Of a stretch of DNA of 64,000 bases, positions 48,692-57,567 are shown piece by piece. The translations under genes were made by a program, and so were the position numbers. The notes under the pieces were generated by a model. The model searched no databases, was not told the DNA's origin, and was given only the letters and a program-made list of their open reading frames with translations. This stretch comes from JACDAN01 sp035265935 (lineage in GTDB: Bacteria; Actinomycetota; Thermoleophilia; Gaiellales; Gaiellaceae), in NCBI GenBank assembly GCA_035265935.1, contig DATFOC010000077.1:1-64000 (forward strand). The letters are read 5' to 3'. Every line of letters begins with the position of its first letter. Within the stretch, counting starts at the first letter, position 1.

Positions 48692-49072
48692 ATGAGAAAG
48701 CTGCTCGGATTTATTGGCCTCGGGGCCGCGCTCACGTATTTCTTCAACCCGATGGAGGGGCAGCAGCGCCGCGCCAAGGTCGCCGGCCGCATCAAGTCAC
48801 TGCTGGCGCGCGCCGAGGAAGGGCCGAAGCCGCAGCCCGACGACGTTACGCTCGCCCACATGGTCGAGAGCGAGCTCTTCCGGGACGAGCAGGTACCGAA
48901 GGGCCAGATCAACGTCAACGCCGAGAACGGCAAGATCTACCTGCGCGGCGAAGTCGGCGAGCAGGAGCTGATCCGCGACCTCGAGGAGCGCGCGCGGAGC
49001 ATCCACGGCGTCCAAGAGGTCGAGAACCTGCTGCACCTGCCGGGCGCCGAAGCCCCCATGCACCAGGGCTAG
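48692..49072 (+). CDS. BON-domain protein with N-terminal hydrophobic segment
   Basis: 126 residues. N-terminal RKLLGFIGLGAALTYFFNP resembles YtxH-type short membrane anchors, then a charged linker and one BON domain (LAHMVESELFRDEQVPKGQINVNAENGKIYLRGEV...DLEERARSIHGVQEVENLL). BON domains bind membranes or phospholipid and occur in stress proteins. ATG with AGGAGAGGGG upstream. 3' end overlaps the convergent DUF6328 gene by 4 nt. Confidence 0.85.
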   Translation: MRKLLGFIGLGAALTYFFNPMEGQQRRAKVAGRIKSLLARAEEGPKPQPDDVTLAHMVESELFRDEQVPKGQINVNAENGKIYLRGEVGEQELIRDLEERARSIHGVQEVENLLHLPGAEAPMHQG

Positions 49073-49539
49073 CCCGTCTCCGGGTCTTGTGCCCTTCGCG
49101 TGAGGGCCAGCCCGTACCAGAACCAGAGAACGAGCGCGGCGGCCGCGGCGGTCACGAGGTAGACCACCGCGGCCGACGCGAACAGCAGATCGGTCACGAG
49201 GTAGACGGCCCCCGTTAGCGCGGCGGCGAGAAAGGCCATGCCGGAGATGGCCAGCCGGTTGGCCGTCTGCAGCATCTGCTCCTTGTCCTTCTGCCGCCAG
49301 CGCAGCCGGTGATACGCCGACGGCGAGATCAGCAGGATTGTGGCGATTGCCGTGAGGAGGAACGTGACGAAGAAGACCAGCTCCTGCTCATGGGTGATCC
49401 GCCGGAACTGGTTCGTGAACGGGACCGTCAGCAGGAAGGCGAAGAGAACCTGCACCCCGGGCAGGACGACACGGAGTTCGTTCAGGAGCTCGATGAGCTC
49501 CCGGTCGAGACGTTCTTCCCGGCTCTCTCCGTCGCTCAC
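49069..49539 (-). CDS. DUF6328 family membrane protein
   Basis: 156 residues. ELLNELRVVLPGVQVLFAFLLTVPF followed by the FRRITHEQE loop and three more membrane helices is the pattern I know as DUF6328, common in actinobacteria; function unknown. GTG at 49539 overlaps the stop of the CDF transporter (GTGA), so it is the second gene of that unit. Confidence 0.8.
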   Translation of the reverse strand: MSDGESREERLDRELIELLNELRVVLPGVQVLFAFLLTVPFTNQFRRITHEQELVFFVTFLLTAIATILLISPSAYHRLRWRQKDKEQMLQTANRLAISGMAFLAAALTGAVYLVTDLLFASAAVVYLVTAAAAALVLWFWYGLALTRRAQDPETG

Positions 49540-50435
49540 GTTCCCGCCCGCCGGATCGAGACGACGCTGCTCGCCAGCGAGGCGTGGTCGACCTGGAGGG
49601 TGGTGTGCTCGATTCCGAACTCCTCGGCGAGCACGTGCTCGAGCTCGCGCCGCCGGGCGTGGCAGTCGTCGCCTGGCTCGACGAGAACGTGGGCCGAGAG
49701 GGCCACGAACCCGGACGTGATCGTCCAGACATGGAGGTCGTGGACGTCCACGATCCCTTCCATGCCTGACATGCGCCGCGCCAGGCCGCGGGCATCGATC
49801 CCCCTCGGCGTGCCCTCCAGGAGGATGTGGACGGAGTCGCGCAGCACGGTCCACGAGCTGGCCAGGACGAGGACGGCGATCAGCGCGCCCACCGCCGGGT
49901 CGGCGTAGCGCCAGCCGGTCGTCAGGATCACGATCGCGGCGACGACCACTCCGCCCGAGCCGAGCGCGTCGGCAGTCACGTGCCGCAGGGCCGCCTGCAT
50001 GTTCAGGCTCCCATGCGCGGTTCGGGTGAGCATCCAGGCAGCTGTGAGGTTTCCCGCCAGGCCGACGAAGGCGACGGCGAGCATCCAGCCGCCCAGGACG
50101 TCCGGCGGGTCGCTGAGCCTGCCGTACGCCACCACGAAGATCCAGATGGCGAGAACGACGAGCACGAGCCCGTTCACGAGCGCAGCGAGAACCTCTGCCC
50201 GCTGGTACCCGAAGCTCCGCTCGGGCGTGCTCGGCCGGCCCGCCAGCCAGACCGCGACCAGGGCGAGCCCGAGCGCGACATTGTCCGAGAGCATGTGCAC
50301 CGCGTCGGCGAGGAGAGCGAGGCTTCCCGTCAGCAACCCTCCGACCACTTCTACGGCGGTGATCGCGACCGTGAGGGCGAGGACGAGGGTGAGCGTCCGC
50401 CGGTTACGAGCCCTTACGGCCGAGAGGTGACCCAC
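49536..50435 (-). CDS. Cation diffusion facilitator (Zn/Co/Cd efflux)
   Basis: 299 residues. Six membrane helices with the paired metal sites LLADAVHMLSDNV (HxxxD) on helix 2 and RHVTADALGS (HxxxD) on helix 5, a CDF signature start (LTLVLALTVAITAVEVVGG) and a cytoplasmic ferredoxin-like C-terminal domain (VDVHDLHVWTITSGFVALSAHV). Proton-coupled export of divalent metal is expected. GTG start at 50435; divergent from the SnoaL-like gene. Confidence 0.92.
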   Translation of the reverse strand: MGHLSAVRARNRRTLTLVLALTVAITAVEVVGGLLTGSLALLADAVHMLSDNVALGLALVAVWLAGRPSTPERSFGYQRAEVLAALVNGLVLVVLAIWIFVVAYGRLSDPPDVLGGWMLAVAFVGLAGNLTAAWMLTRTAHGSLNMQAALRHVTADALGSGGVVVAAIVILTTGWRYADPAVGALIAVLVLASSWTVLRDSVHILLEGTPRGIDARGLARRMSGMEGIVDVHDLHVWTITSGFVALSAHVLVEPGDDCHARRRELEHVLAEEFGIEHTTLQVDHASLASSVVSIRRAGT

Positions 50436-50456
50436 GGCCTGAGAGTATTGACGCTG

Positions 50457-50906
50457 ATGGATGTCCGCGAACTGCTGAAACGGGAGATCGACCCGGCGGA
50501 GGTCGAGGCAATCCGCGAGCTCTGGAAGCAGCACTCGATCGCCGAGGACAACCGCGACATCGCCGGCCTCCTGGCGACGCTGACCGACGACTGCGTCTAC
50601 GAGCTCGCAGGCACGTCGCACAGGTGGGAGGGTCACGAAGGTGCGACCCGCTTCTACACGGGACTCCTGACCGCGTTTCCCGACATCGACTTCAAGCTGA
50701 CCGACATCGTCGTCGGCCCGCAGGGCGTCTGCGAGGAGGCACGCGTGACGGGCACACACGAGCGCGACTGGCTCGACTTCCAGGCGACCCGCGAAGCGGT
50801 CGAGTTCGGCGTCGTCATCTTCTTCCCGTGGGATCCCGATCGGCGCTTGTTCCGCGGCGAGAAGGTCCACACCTTCGAACTGGGCGACCGGGCTACCGGC
50901 CCGTAG
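50457..50906 (+). CDS. SnoaL-like polyketide cyclase-fold protein
   Basis: 149 residues. Helical N-terminus (AEVEAIRELWKQHSIAEDN), LLATLTDDCVYELAGTSHRWEGHEGATRFYTGLLTAFPDIDF split over residues 36-78, and FFPWDPDRRLFRGEKVHTF. Family members are ester cyclases or unknown ligand binders. ATG at 50457 lies 22 nt from the divergent CDF start. 17 nt separate it from the diiron protein gene, which has its own -10. Confidence 0.82.
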   Translation: MDVRELLKREIDPAEVEAIRELWKQHSIAEDNRDIAGLLATLTDDCVYELAGTSHRWEGHEGATRFYTGLLTAFPDIDFKLTDIVVGPQGVCEEARVTGTHERDWLDFQATREAVEFGVVIFFPWDPDRRLFRGEKVHTFELGDRATGP

Positions 50907-50909
50907 CTC

Positions 50910-50915
50910 TATCCT
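50910..50915 (+). promoter_or_regulatory. -10 box (TATCCT) for leaderless diiron-protein gene
   Basis: TATCCT lies 8 nt before the ATG at 50924, with a pyrimidine-rich gap and no Shine-Dalgarno. Confidence 0.45.
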
Positions 50916-50923
50916 CCACCGCG

Positions 50924-51751
50924 ATGGCCACGCTCGAGGAGAAGATGACCGTGGAAGGCGTCGCGCCTGGCGGACAGGCCCCCGAGGTCTTCCGCTACTA
51001 CGAGCTCGCGAAGAAGCAGGAGTGGCAGGTGCGCGACATGCCCTGGGGCGACCTGCCGCCGATTCCCGAGACGACGGGCTCGAAGGAGCGGGTCGAGAAG
51101 CGCCGCGGGATCTGGCGCTCGGTCATCACGCAGCAGCTGCAAGCGGACTCACTCGCCGTCGAGATGGCGGCGCAGCTCCTCGAGATGGCCCGCCACCACG
51201 ACGCGAAGCTCTACTACTCGACGATGGCGCAAGACGAGGCGCGCCATGTGGAGGCCTGGCTCAAGCTCGTCGGCGAGGCCGGCGGACCGACGGAGCGGGA
51301 CCCATACCTGGACAAGCTGGCGCAGATCTTCCTCGGACTCGACTCGCTCGAGGAGAAGGTCTTCCTCATGCAGGTCTTCTTCGAGCGGATGATCATCCCG
51401 CGCTTCCGGCTGATCGCCCGCTCGGCGCCGGAGACCGTGCTCGCCGACCTCTGCCGGCGCCTGACGATCGACGACGGCATCCACCACAGCTCGGGCATGG
51501 CCTACGAGCGGGTGCTGCTCCGAACGGCGTCCAAGCAGACGAAGGACCGGATGATCAAGGGCGCCGGCAAGATGCTCCCGATCTTCGTCGACCATGTCCT
51601 CTGGCGGCCGAAGGAGCGCGACTTCATCACGAGCGCGATGCGGGCCCGCGACCTCCAGCGGGTTAAGGAAGAGGTCGAGGAGGGCGTCAAGATCGCGTCG
51701 TCGCTGGGACTCGACGTCCGCGACATCGAGTACACCATCCCGAGCATTTGA
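50924..51751 (+). CDS. Ferritin-like diiron protein
   Basis: 275 residues, all-helical. The metal-binding pattern is visible as DEARHVEAW (ExxH) on one helix, FFERMIIPRF carrying a further Glu, and TIDDGIHHSSGM (DxxH) on another, consistent with a ferritin-like four-helix bundle related to the R2-like oxidases. A redox or oxygen-activating role is likely; the substrate is unknown. Convergent with msrB, 3 nt apart. Confidence 0.75.
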   Translation: MATLEEKMTVEGVAPGGQAPEVFRYYELAKKQEWQVRDMPWGDLPPIPETTGSKERVEKRRGIWRSVITQQLQADSLAVEMAAQLLEMARHHDAKLYYSTMAQDEARHVEAWLKLVGEAGGPTERDPYLDKLAQIFLGLDSLEEKVFLMQVFFERMIIPRFRLIARSAPETVLADLCRRLTIDDGIHHSSGMAYERVLLRTASKQTKDRMIKGAGKMLPIFVDHVLWRPKERDFITSAMRARDLQRVKEEVEEGVKIASSLGLDVRDIEYTIPSI

Positions 51752-51754
51752 GCG

Positions 51755-52147
51755 CTACTTCTCTTCGAGCTTCAGCGACGCGGAGTTGATGCAGTAGCGA
51801 AGGCCGGTCGGGTGCGGCCCGTCGGGGAAGACGTGGCCGAGGTGGCCGCCACAGCTCGTACACATGACCTCGGTGCGCACCATCCCGAAGGTCGTGTCGC
51901 GCTCCTCTTCGATCGCGTCCTCCTCGGCGGGCGCGTAGAAGGCGGGCCAGCCGCACCCCGAGTCGTACTTCGCCTCCGAGTCGAACAGCTCGGCTCCGCA
52001 CCCTGCGCACTGGTACGTGCCGGGCTCGAACGTGTGGTCGTACTCGCCGGTGAACGGCGCCTCGGTGCCTTTCTCGCGCAGGATGCGGTACTGCTCGGGC
52101 GAGAGCTCGGCGCGCCATTCGGCGTCGGTCTTCTGGATCTTTGTCAT
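51755..52147 (-). CDS. msrB: Peptide-methionine (R)-S-oxide reductase
   Basis: 130 residues. Repairs methionine-R-sulfoxide. Structural zinc ligands CAGC (about 47-50) and CTSCGGHLGHVF (about 96-99), and the catalytic Cys119 in GLRYCINSASL. The N-terminal EWRAELSPEQYRILREKGTEAPFTGEY is classic. No signal peptide. Fits next to a diiron protein as oxidative stress gene. Confidence 0.97.
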   Translation of the reverse strand: MTKIQKTDAEWRAELSPEQYRILREKGTEAPFTGEYDHTFEPGTYQCAGCGAELFDSEAKYDSGCGWPAFYAPAEEDAIEEERDTTFGMVRTEVMCTSCGGHLGHVFPDGPHPTGLRYCINSASLKLEEK

Positions 52148-52241
52148 CGCGTGCAGTGTGCCACGCGAGTGTGATCCGACCGAGCGTCGGGCACGTAGGG
52201 ACCCCGAGAAGCGGAAACGATCGACAAGGGGGGACTTCTAC

Positions 52242-53186
52242 ATGCGACGGATCACGCTTCTGGCGGCCTGGATGGCGGTTGCAGCGTCGGTGCTGGCTGC
52301 GCCGCTCGGGGCCGGCGGAGGACTGCCAGAGAAAATTGCGTTACCCGACGGCTTCAGGCCGGAAGGGATTGCGATCAGCCAGAACGGAACGTTCTATGTC
52401 GGTTCGATCCCGACCGGTGCGATCTACCGCGGAAGCCTGAAGACGGGCGAGGGAGAGGTCATCAATCAGGGAGCGGCGACCGGAAGAGCATCGATCGGCA
52501 TCGAGCTCCACGACGGGCGCCTGTACGTGGCCGGAGGCCCGACTGGAAGCGGCTTCGTCTTCAGTGCGCGAAGCGGCCGGCTGCTCAAGACCTATCGCTT
52601 CACCACGGAGACGACCACGTTCGTGAACGACGTCGTCGTGGCACGCGGCTTCGCCTACTTCACGGACTCGCGACGCCCGTTCCTGTACCGGGTGCCGATC
52701 GGGAGCCACGGGCACCGCGGCAAGGGGCATGGACATCCTCGTGAGGCGACTGCGATACCGCTCAGCGGAGCCATCGTCTATGGCGAGGGCAACAACGCCA
52801 ACGGCATCGACGCGACGCATGACGGGCGAACGCTGATCATCGTCCAGACCAACGTCGGGAAGCTGTTCGCCGTCAACCGGCGTACCGGACTAACGCGCGA
52901 GATCGTCCTCGATGAGCCGGTCGTGAACGGCGACGGGATCTTGCTCGACGGGCGCACGCTGTACGTCGTGCAGAACAGGGACAACAAGGTCGCTGTCATC
53001 CGGCTCTCGCGGCGCCTGGACTCAGGTGACGTGGTTGCACACCTGATTGATCCGGACTTCGACGTCCCGACGACGATCGACGACTTCGGCGAGCGTCTGT
53101 ACGCGGTCAACGCGCGGTTCAGGCCGACACCGCCACCGCCGGACTTCGAGTACTGGCTTGCCCAGTTCAGGAAGGTGGGCGGCTAG
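52242..53186 (+). CDS. Secreted beta-propeller (SMP-30/gluconolactonase-like)
   Basis: 314 residues. Signal peptide at 1-22, then repeated blade motifs (GFRPEGIAISQNGTFYVGSI, GIELHDGRLYVAGG, NANGIDATHDGRTLIIVQTN, NGDGILLDGRTLYVVQNRDNKV). Six-bladed propellers of this type are lactonases or binding modules. A loop HGHRGKGHGHP at about residue 160 could bind metal. ATG with AAGGGGGGA upstream. Last 4 nt overlap the convergent gene. Confidence 0.82.
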   Translation: MRRITLLAAWMAVAASVLAAPLGAGGGLPEKIALPDGFRPEGIAISQNGTFYVGSIPTGAIYRGSLKTGEGEVINQGAATGRASIGIELHDGRLYVAGGPTGSGFVFSARSGRLLKTYRFTTETTTFVNDVVVARGFAYFTDSRRPFLYRVPIGSHGHRGKGHGHPREATAIPLSGAIVYGEGNNANGIDATHDGRTLIIVQTNVGKLFAVNRRTGLTREIVLDEPVVNGDGILLDGRTLYVVQNRDNKVAVIRLSRRLDSGDVVAHLIDPDFDVPTTIDDFGERLYAVNARFRPTPPPPDFEYWLAQFRKVGG

Positions 53187-53473
53187 GCGAAGAGCTCGGC
53201 GTAGCGGTCGCGCCACTCCTCGTCCGTGACCGAGCGGCGGAAGTACGCCTCGAACACGGCCCGGGGAGTGGTGTCGTCCGCGCGTGCGACGAGCGAGGCG
53301 GCCGCGCCGAGCAGGTAGCGGAGTAGATCGCCGTCGATCCGCGCGACGATAAGCGCGCGCTCGAACGCCCAGATCATCTTCTCGGCTTCGGCCGCCGGAA
53401 GCGTGTTTCGAAGCTCGTGCTCGAGCGGCTCGAGGTCGATTTCGTCCCAATTCGGCTGCTGCATTGAAGTCAT
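53183..53473 (-). CDS. Hypothetical helical protein
   Basis: About 96 residues, not recognised. Predicted all-helical: EIDLEPLEHELRNTLPAAEAEKMIWAFERALIV, DGDLLRYLLGAAASLVA and a C-terminal TDEEWRDRYAELF. Start is ATG 53473; a second in-frame ATG at 53464 is possible. Convergent with the propeller gene and divergent from the PRC-barrel gene. Confidence 0.65.
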   Translation of the reverse strand: MTSMQQPNWDEIDLEPLEHELRNTLPAAEAEKMIWAFERALIVARIDGDLLRYLLGAAASLVARADDTTPRAVFEAYFRRSVTDEEWRDRYAELFA

Positions 53474-53541
53474 TATCGGCACGAGGTTTGCGCACACAAG
53501 GGCTGGAAAGGACCCACGTAGTCGAAACAAGGAGGGGACAG

Positions 53542-53904
53542 ATGTCCGCCGCAGATCTCTGGACTCACCGAGACACCAACATCAGCACAATGAACCTCGA
53601 GGGCTACAGCATCGAGGCGATCGACGGGTCGATCGGCAAGATCGACGAGGCGACGAACGAGGTCGGCAGCAGCTACCTCGTAGTCGACACCGGTCCCTGG
53701 ATCTTCGGGAAGAAGGTCCTGCTTCCGGCCGGTGTGATCGACCGGGTCGAAACCGAGAACGAGACCGTGTACGTGAACCGCACGAAGGACGAGATCAAGG
53801 ACTCCCCGGAGTTCGACGAGTCCACTTACCGCGAGCCGGCCTACCGCGAGGAGATCGGCGGCTACTACGGCTCGGGCGGCAAGGGGTACCGCGACCCCCT
53901 GTAG
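53542..53904 (+). CDS. PRC-barrel domain protein
   Basis: 120 residues. MNLEGYSIEAIDGSIGKIDEAT and SSYLVVDTGPWIFGKKVLLPAGVIDRV match the PRC-barrel fold (RimM C-terminus, photosynthetic reaction centre H). These domains mediate protein or RNA contacts; in actinobacteria such small PRC proteins are often stress induced. ATG with AAGGAGGGG 5-8 nt upstream. Ends one base before the HAD gene stop on the other strand. Confidence 0.85.
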   Translation: MSAADLWTHRDTNISTMNLEGYSIEAIDGSIGKIDEATNEVGSSYLVVDTGPWIFGKKVLLPAGVIDRVETENETVYVNRTKDEIKDSPEFDESTYREPAYREEIGGYYGSGGKGYRDPL

Positions 53905-54558
53905 CTAACCGACAGTCTCGAGAAGCTCGCGGAGTGAAAGCTCCGCGAGCGACTCGAGCAGCAGGTCGGCCTCGCCGAGCCCGAGTGTGACTGTCACTCC
54001 GTTGGGCACGGCGACCGTGAAGATCCCCGCCGCCTTCGCAGCCTTGACGCCGTTCGGCGAGTCCTCGAAGGCGATCGCCTCGTCCGCAGCGACGCCGAGA
54101 CGCTCGAGCGCCTCGAGGTACAGGGTCGGGCGCGGCTTCGAGCGCTCGGGCGTGCGGTCGGCGGTGACGATCTCGTCGAAGTGCTCGGTCCGCTCGAGGC
54201 GGCGCAGATGCCGGTCGACCCACTCGCGTGAGGAGCTCGAGACGATGGCCGTCTTAAGCCCGCGTCGTTCGGCCTCCTCGAGGTGGGCGAGGATCCCGGG
54301 CCGGAGCTCCTCGATCTCGAGCAGCTTCAGCTCGTGCTCCCGACGGCGCGTCCGGACGGCCTCGCGGTCGATCGGCCCGTGGAGCTCCTCCAGGTAGTCG
54401 AGCGGCTCGAAGCCTCCGATCGTTCCGATGATCGACGCCCAGCGATCGAGCGGCAGCTCCTGCCCATGCTCCCGGTAGACCTGCTGCCAGGAAGCGTACG
54501 ACGGCGTCTCGGTGTCGACGATGAGGCCGTCGAAGTCGAAAAGCAGAGCGCGGATCAC
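53905..54558 (-). CDS. HAD-superfamily hydrolase (beta-PGM/phosphatase-like)
   Basis: 217 residues. Motif I LLFDFDGLIVDTE (Asp8/Asp10), motif II Ser in AIVSSSS, motif III Lys in RSKPRPTLYLEAL, motif IV AFEDSPNGVKAA. A helical cap lies at about residues 16-85. Substrate unknown. It is not closely similar to the HAD gene at 7850 outside the motifs. Stands alone. Confidence 0.92.
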   Translation of the reverse strand: MIRALLFDFDGLIVDTETPSYASWQQVYREHGQELPLDRWASIIGTIGGFEPLDYLEELHGPIDREAVRTRRREHELKLLEIEELRPGILAHLEEAERRGLKTAIVSSSSREWVDRHLRRLERTEHFDEIVTADRTPERSKPRPTLYLEALERLGVAADEAIAFEDSPNGVKAAKAAGIFTVAVPNGVTVTLGLGEADLLLESLAELSLRELLETVG

Positions 54559-54637
54559 GGTGAATATCTATCGGTTGCCGCTACCGCCACGCGAACAGCG
54601 TGGGCGTGTAAGGAATTTGCAAGGAAATACCTGTAAA

Positions 54638-54663
54638 GGAACTGAAAAACCGGCGATCGCGTA
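54638..54663 (+). promoter_or_regulatory. Candidate ECF-sigma promoter of the CHRD gene
   Basis: GGAACT (54638) - 16 nt - CGTA (54660) matches the general GGAAC/CGTC-type architecture of extracytoplasmic-function sigma factors, in a locally AT-rich leader. A transcript from here has a leader of about 60 nt ending in AAGGAGG. Confidence 0.3.
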
Positions 54664-54726
54664 CGCCCGCAAATCCCAAAGCCGGGAACACTCTGATCAA
54701 GACGAGAGAAACCAAGGAGGTCTGAA

Positions 54727-55563
54727 GTGAAGCGTCTGTTGATCGCGATCGCCGCCCTCGTTCCGGTGCTCCTGGCCGGCGCGGTGACCGCACAGGGAGA
54801 GGGTGCTGCGACGCAAGCCGCCGCGGCTCCTTCCAAGTTGACCATCTGCCACGAAACCGGCTCGGCGTCGAATCAGTGGCGCCGGATCACGGTTTCCAGT
54901 CGCGCGATGGAGAACCCGAAGTCGAAGTCGGGCAAGATGCTGCGAGCCCATCTCCGGCACACGGGCGACGCGGTAGTGGCCGGAACGGCGGCGTGCCCGT
55001 CGACGTCCGCGACGCCGGCGCCGACCAGCGCTCCCGCCACGCGGATCACGATCTGCCACAAGACCGGCTCGGACTCGAATCCGTACCGGCGGATCACGAT
55101 CTCGAGCCGGGCAGTCACGAGTCCAAGCTCCGCATCGGGCCAGGTCCTGCGCGGGCACATGCAGCACACCGGTGACCTGATGATGCCGGGTGTCACCCCG
55201 TGTCCGTCCGGCAACACGCAGCCGAGCCAGGGCGTCAAGCTCTCGGCCAACCTGCAGCCGGTTCAGCTGGCGAGCGGATCGGGAACCGCCTCGCTCACGA
55301 TTCGGGTCGGTCTCGCGCGGCTCTGTCACACGCTCACCGTGAGTGGCCTGAACGACGTGCCGACCGCCGCGCACATCCACCTCGTGTCGACCGGCGCCAT
55401 CGTCGTCCCACTGACGACGCCGACGACCGGCACGTCGAGCGGCTGCGCGACCGTCGAGAGGTCACTTCTGCAGCAGATCGTCCAGAACCCGGCGGCCTAT
55501 TACGTGAACGTCCACACGCAGACGTTCCCCAACGGCCAGGTTCAGGGCACCCTGAGCACCTAG
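54727..55563 (+). CDS. Secreted CHRD-domain protein with duplicated Cys/His motif
   Basis: 278 residues. Signal peptide to about 22, then two copies of a 60-residue unit (ICHETGSASNQWRRITVSSRA... and ICHKTGSDSNPYRRITISSRA..., each ending in HTGD and a second Cys), and a C-terminal CHRD domain (GVKLSANLQPVQLASGSGTA, LTVSGLNDVPTAAHIHL, YYVNVHTQTFPNGQVQGTL). The CHRD core is normally extracellular; the Cys/His unit probably binds metal or forms a disulfide. GTG start with AAGGAGG upstream. Confidence 0.82.
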   Translation: MKRLLIAIAALVPVLLAGAVTAQGEGAATQAAAAPSKLTICHETGSASNQWRRITVSSRAMENPKSKSGKMLRAHLRHTGDAVVAGTAACPSTSATPAPTSAPATRITICHKTGSDSNPYRRITISSRAVTSPSSASGQVLRGHMQHTGDLMMPGVTPCPSGNTQPSQGVKLSANLQPVQLASGSGTASLTIRVGLARLCHTLTVSGLNDVPTAAHIHLVSTGAIVVPLTTPTTGTSSGCATVERSLLQQIVQNPAAYYVNVHTQTFPNGQVQGTLST

Positions 55564-55585
55564 AGCTCGAATAACACTTCGTCGT

Positions 55586-55622
55586 AGCGAGGCCGGCGAT
55601 TCGCCGGCCTCGCTCGTTCTTT
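55586..55622 (+). terminator. Intrinsic terminator of the CHRD gene
   Basis: AGCGAGGCCGGCG-att-CGCCGGCCTCGCT, 13 perfect pairs, followed by CGTTCTTT. Good Rho-independent terminator 22 nt after the stop. Confidence 0.85.
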
Positions 55623-55648
55623 GACAGTGGTCGCGCGACCTGCGAAGG

Positions 55649-57232
55649 ATGCGTCGGATGGACGAGGCTGCTCCGGGCCGTTCGTGGCGCCAGCGCGTCC
55701 GCGATGCCGTCACGGACCGTCGGCTCCTCGCGTACGTCCTCATGCCGGTGCTGCTTGCCTGCGCCTTCGCCCTGCTGATCGCGCTCAACGTGCTGCTGCG
55801 GAACCTGTGGGGCGAGCTCGTGTATGCGATTCTCGTCACCGGGGTTGCCCTCTGGGCGCTTTCCCAGACCACGCTCGTCAATCGGCTCTTCCTGCGCCTC
55901 GGAGTCCGCCCCTTCACGATCCGGCGGGCGATCCTGTGGGCGACGTTCGCTCTGGTTGCGCTGCCGGTGGCGGGGGATCGGGGCTGGCGTGGGCTGCTGA
56001 TCCTGCTCGCGCCGCTGGTCGGGCTCGCGATCTTCCGCGGGATCCAGGCGCTCGGCACGGCGGCGGGAGACGATGAGTACACGCCGCGAGCATGGCCGGG
56101 GGCGGTTGCCGGGATGGTCGGGCTCCTGCTGCTCGTCCAGGCCGTGCCGCCACCGGCGGAGAACGACGAGGAGCCCGGCGCCCTGCCGGCCGCTGCCGAG
56201 GAGAACGCCGAGCACGCGGAGCTGGCCGGGCTCGTGCGGCCGTACCTCCTGTTCGACCGGCGGGAGTCGCGATTCCCGCTGGACATCGAGGATGCGGCCC
56301 GGGCGGGCCGCATCAGCAGCTGCAGCGGCGACGCGTGCAAAGGGGTGCGGCGGGCCGCCGCCCTCGACCGTTCGGCGAACTTCGTCGAGATCGCCGACTT
56401 CACAGGCGAGCGGGGCGGGGGGCCGGGCAGCGCCTACTACTACCACGTGGTCGACAAGGATCGGCCGAACCGGATTTACGTCGATTACTGGTGGTATTTC
56501 ACACGGAACCCGTCGCCGATCGGCGCCGCCGTCGGCTGTGCACCGGGTGCGCGGTGGGTGGGCGTGACCTGCCACGACCACCCGAGCGACTGGGAAGGCG
56601 TCACGGTCGTGCTAGGCCCTTGCCCCGACGCGAGCCGGGACTGCGTGCGGAGCGAGGAGGAGCGCTACGCGCCGCTCGCCGTCCGCTACGCACAGCACGA
56701 GCATCTCGTCTCGTACTCATGGCCGACGCTGACCGAGCTCTGGCGGAGCGTGCAACGCCGGGAGCCCGCACGCCCGCTCGTCTTCGTCGCCCGTGACAGC
56801 CACGCTTCATATCCCGTCCCCTGCGGCGGCGGCTGCAAGCAGTACGCCAACTACCCGCTCCTCAACGCCGACTACCCGTTCGTCGACGAGAAGCGCGACG
56901 AGGGCCCGCACGACGGCAAGCTCGCGTGGAACTACAACGACTCCTGCTCGCAGGCGGAGGATGGGGACACTGCCACCGACTGCCTCGAGCCGATGCCGAT
57001 CACTGCGGACGGCCACGCCGCATCGTGGAACGCGTTTCGCGGGCGATGGGGCCGTCAGACATGCATCCTCGCGGGCGCGTACTGCGACACAAGCAGAGCC
57101 CCGCGCTCACCCTCGGGTCAGGGCCGCTACCGGGATCCCGGCAGGCGGGGCCCGTGGCTCTGTCTGGCCGATCGGCAACCTGCCCTCGACGAGTGCGGCG
57201 AGGCCGACCCCGACGAGGAGATCCCGACCTAG
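55649..57232 (+). CDS. Membrane protein with Vps62-like extracytoplasmic domain
   Basis: 527 residues. Five or so membrane helices in the first 175 residues (YVLMPVLLACAFALLIALNVLL onward), then a large domain with FDRRESRFPLD, YYHVVDKDRPNRIYVDYWWYF, CHDHPSDWEGVTVVLG and FVARDSHASYPVPCGGGC, a pattern resembling Vps62/DUF946-like proteins (Trp/His/Asp-rich metal-binding style) from memory. At least ten cysteines suggest disulfides outside the cell. Function not known. Tail-to-tail overlap of 4 nt with the next gene. Confidence 0.72.
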   Translation: MRRMDEAAPGRSWRQRVRDAVTDRRLLAYVLMPVLLACAFALLIALNVLLRNLWGELVYAILVTGVALWALSQTTLVNRLFLRLGVRPFTIRRAILWATFALVALPVAGDRGWRGLLILLAPLVGLAIFRGIQALGTAAGDDEYTPRAWPGAVAGMVGLLLLVQAVPPPAENDEEPGALPAAAEENAEHAELAGLVRPYLLFDRRESRFPLDIEDAARAGRISSCSGDACKGVRRAAALDRSANFVEIADFTGERGGGPGSAYYYHVVDKDRPNRIYVDYWWYFTRNPSPIGAAVGCAPGARWVGVTCHDHPSDWEGVTVVLGPCPDASRDCVRSEEERYAPLAVRYAQHEHLVSYSWPTLTELWRSVQRREPARPLVFVARDSHASYPVPCGGGCKQYANYPLLNADYPFVDEKRDEGPHDGKLAWNYNDSCSQAEDGDTATDCLEPMPITADGHAASWNAFRGRWGRQTCILAGAYCDTSRAPRSPSGQGRYRDPGRRGPWLCLADRQPALDECGEADPDEEIPT

Positions 57233-57558
57233 CGGGGGTCGGTCACCTCCGCGATCTTTCGCGCGACCCCGTCGTCCTTCCGAACGACGTCGTAGCCCTC
57301 TCGCTCCGCGACGACGTGTTCGACATCCGGGATCTCGTGGCCGTGGACGATTGCGAAGTGAGCAGCGTCGGCGCGGAGCTCCTCGTATTCCGCGGAGCTC
57401 ATCGAAATCTTCTCGGTGCAGTCCGCGTAGCCGCACTCGCAGACCAGTACCAGCGCGTCGGTCAGCGTCGCGAAGGTTTGGTTGAGCTCTTCGATACGCT
57501 CGTTCGCCTCACGAAAGATGGCCTCGTTCAGGCCGATGCGCCGTTTGCGCTCGTCCAT
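57229..57558 (-). CDS. Hypothetical protein with CEC...C motif, paralogue 1
   Basis: 109 residues. FREANERIEELNQTF, VCECGYADCTEKISMSSAEYEEL and HFAIVHGHEIPDVEHVV. Two close Cys (CEC) and a third Cys seven residues on look like a small metal or thiol site. The next gene upstream (57568-57930) has the same layout, so this is a local duplication of an unnamed family that I associate with Thermoleophilia. ATG at 57558, 9 nt from the paralogue's stop. Confidence 0.75.
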   Translation of the reverse strand: MDERKRRIGLNEAIFREANERIEELNQTFATLTDALVLVCECGYADCTEKISMSSAEYEELRADAAHFAIVHGHEIPDVEHVVAEREGYDVVRKDDGVARKIAEVTDPR

Positions 57559-57567
57559 GCTGTGATC

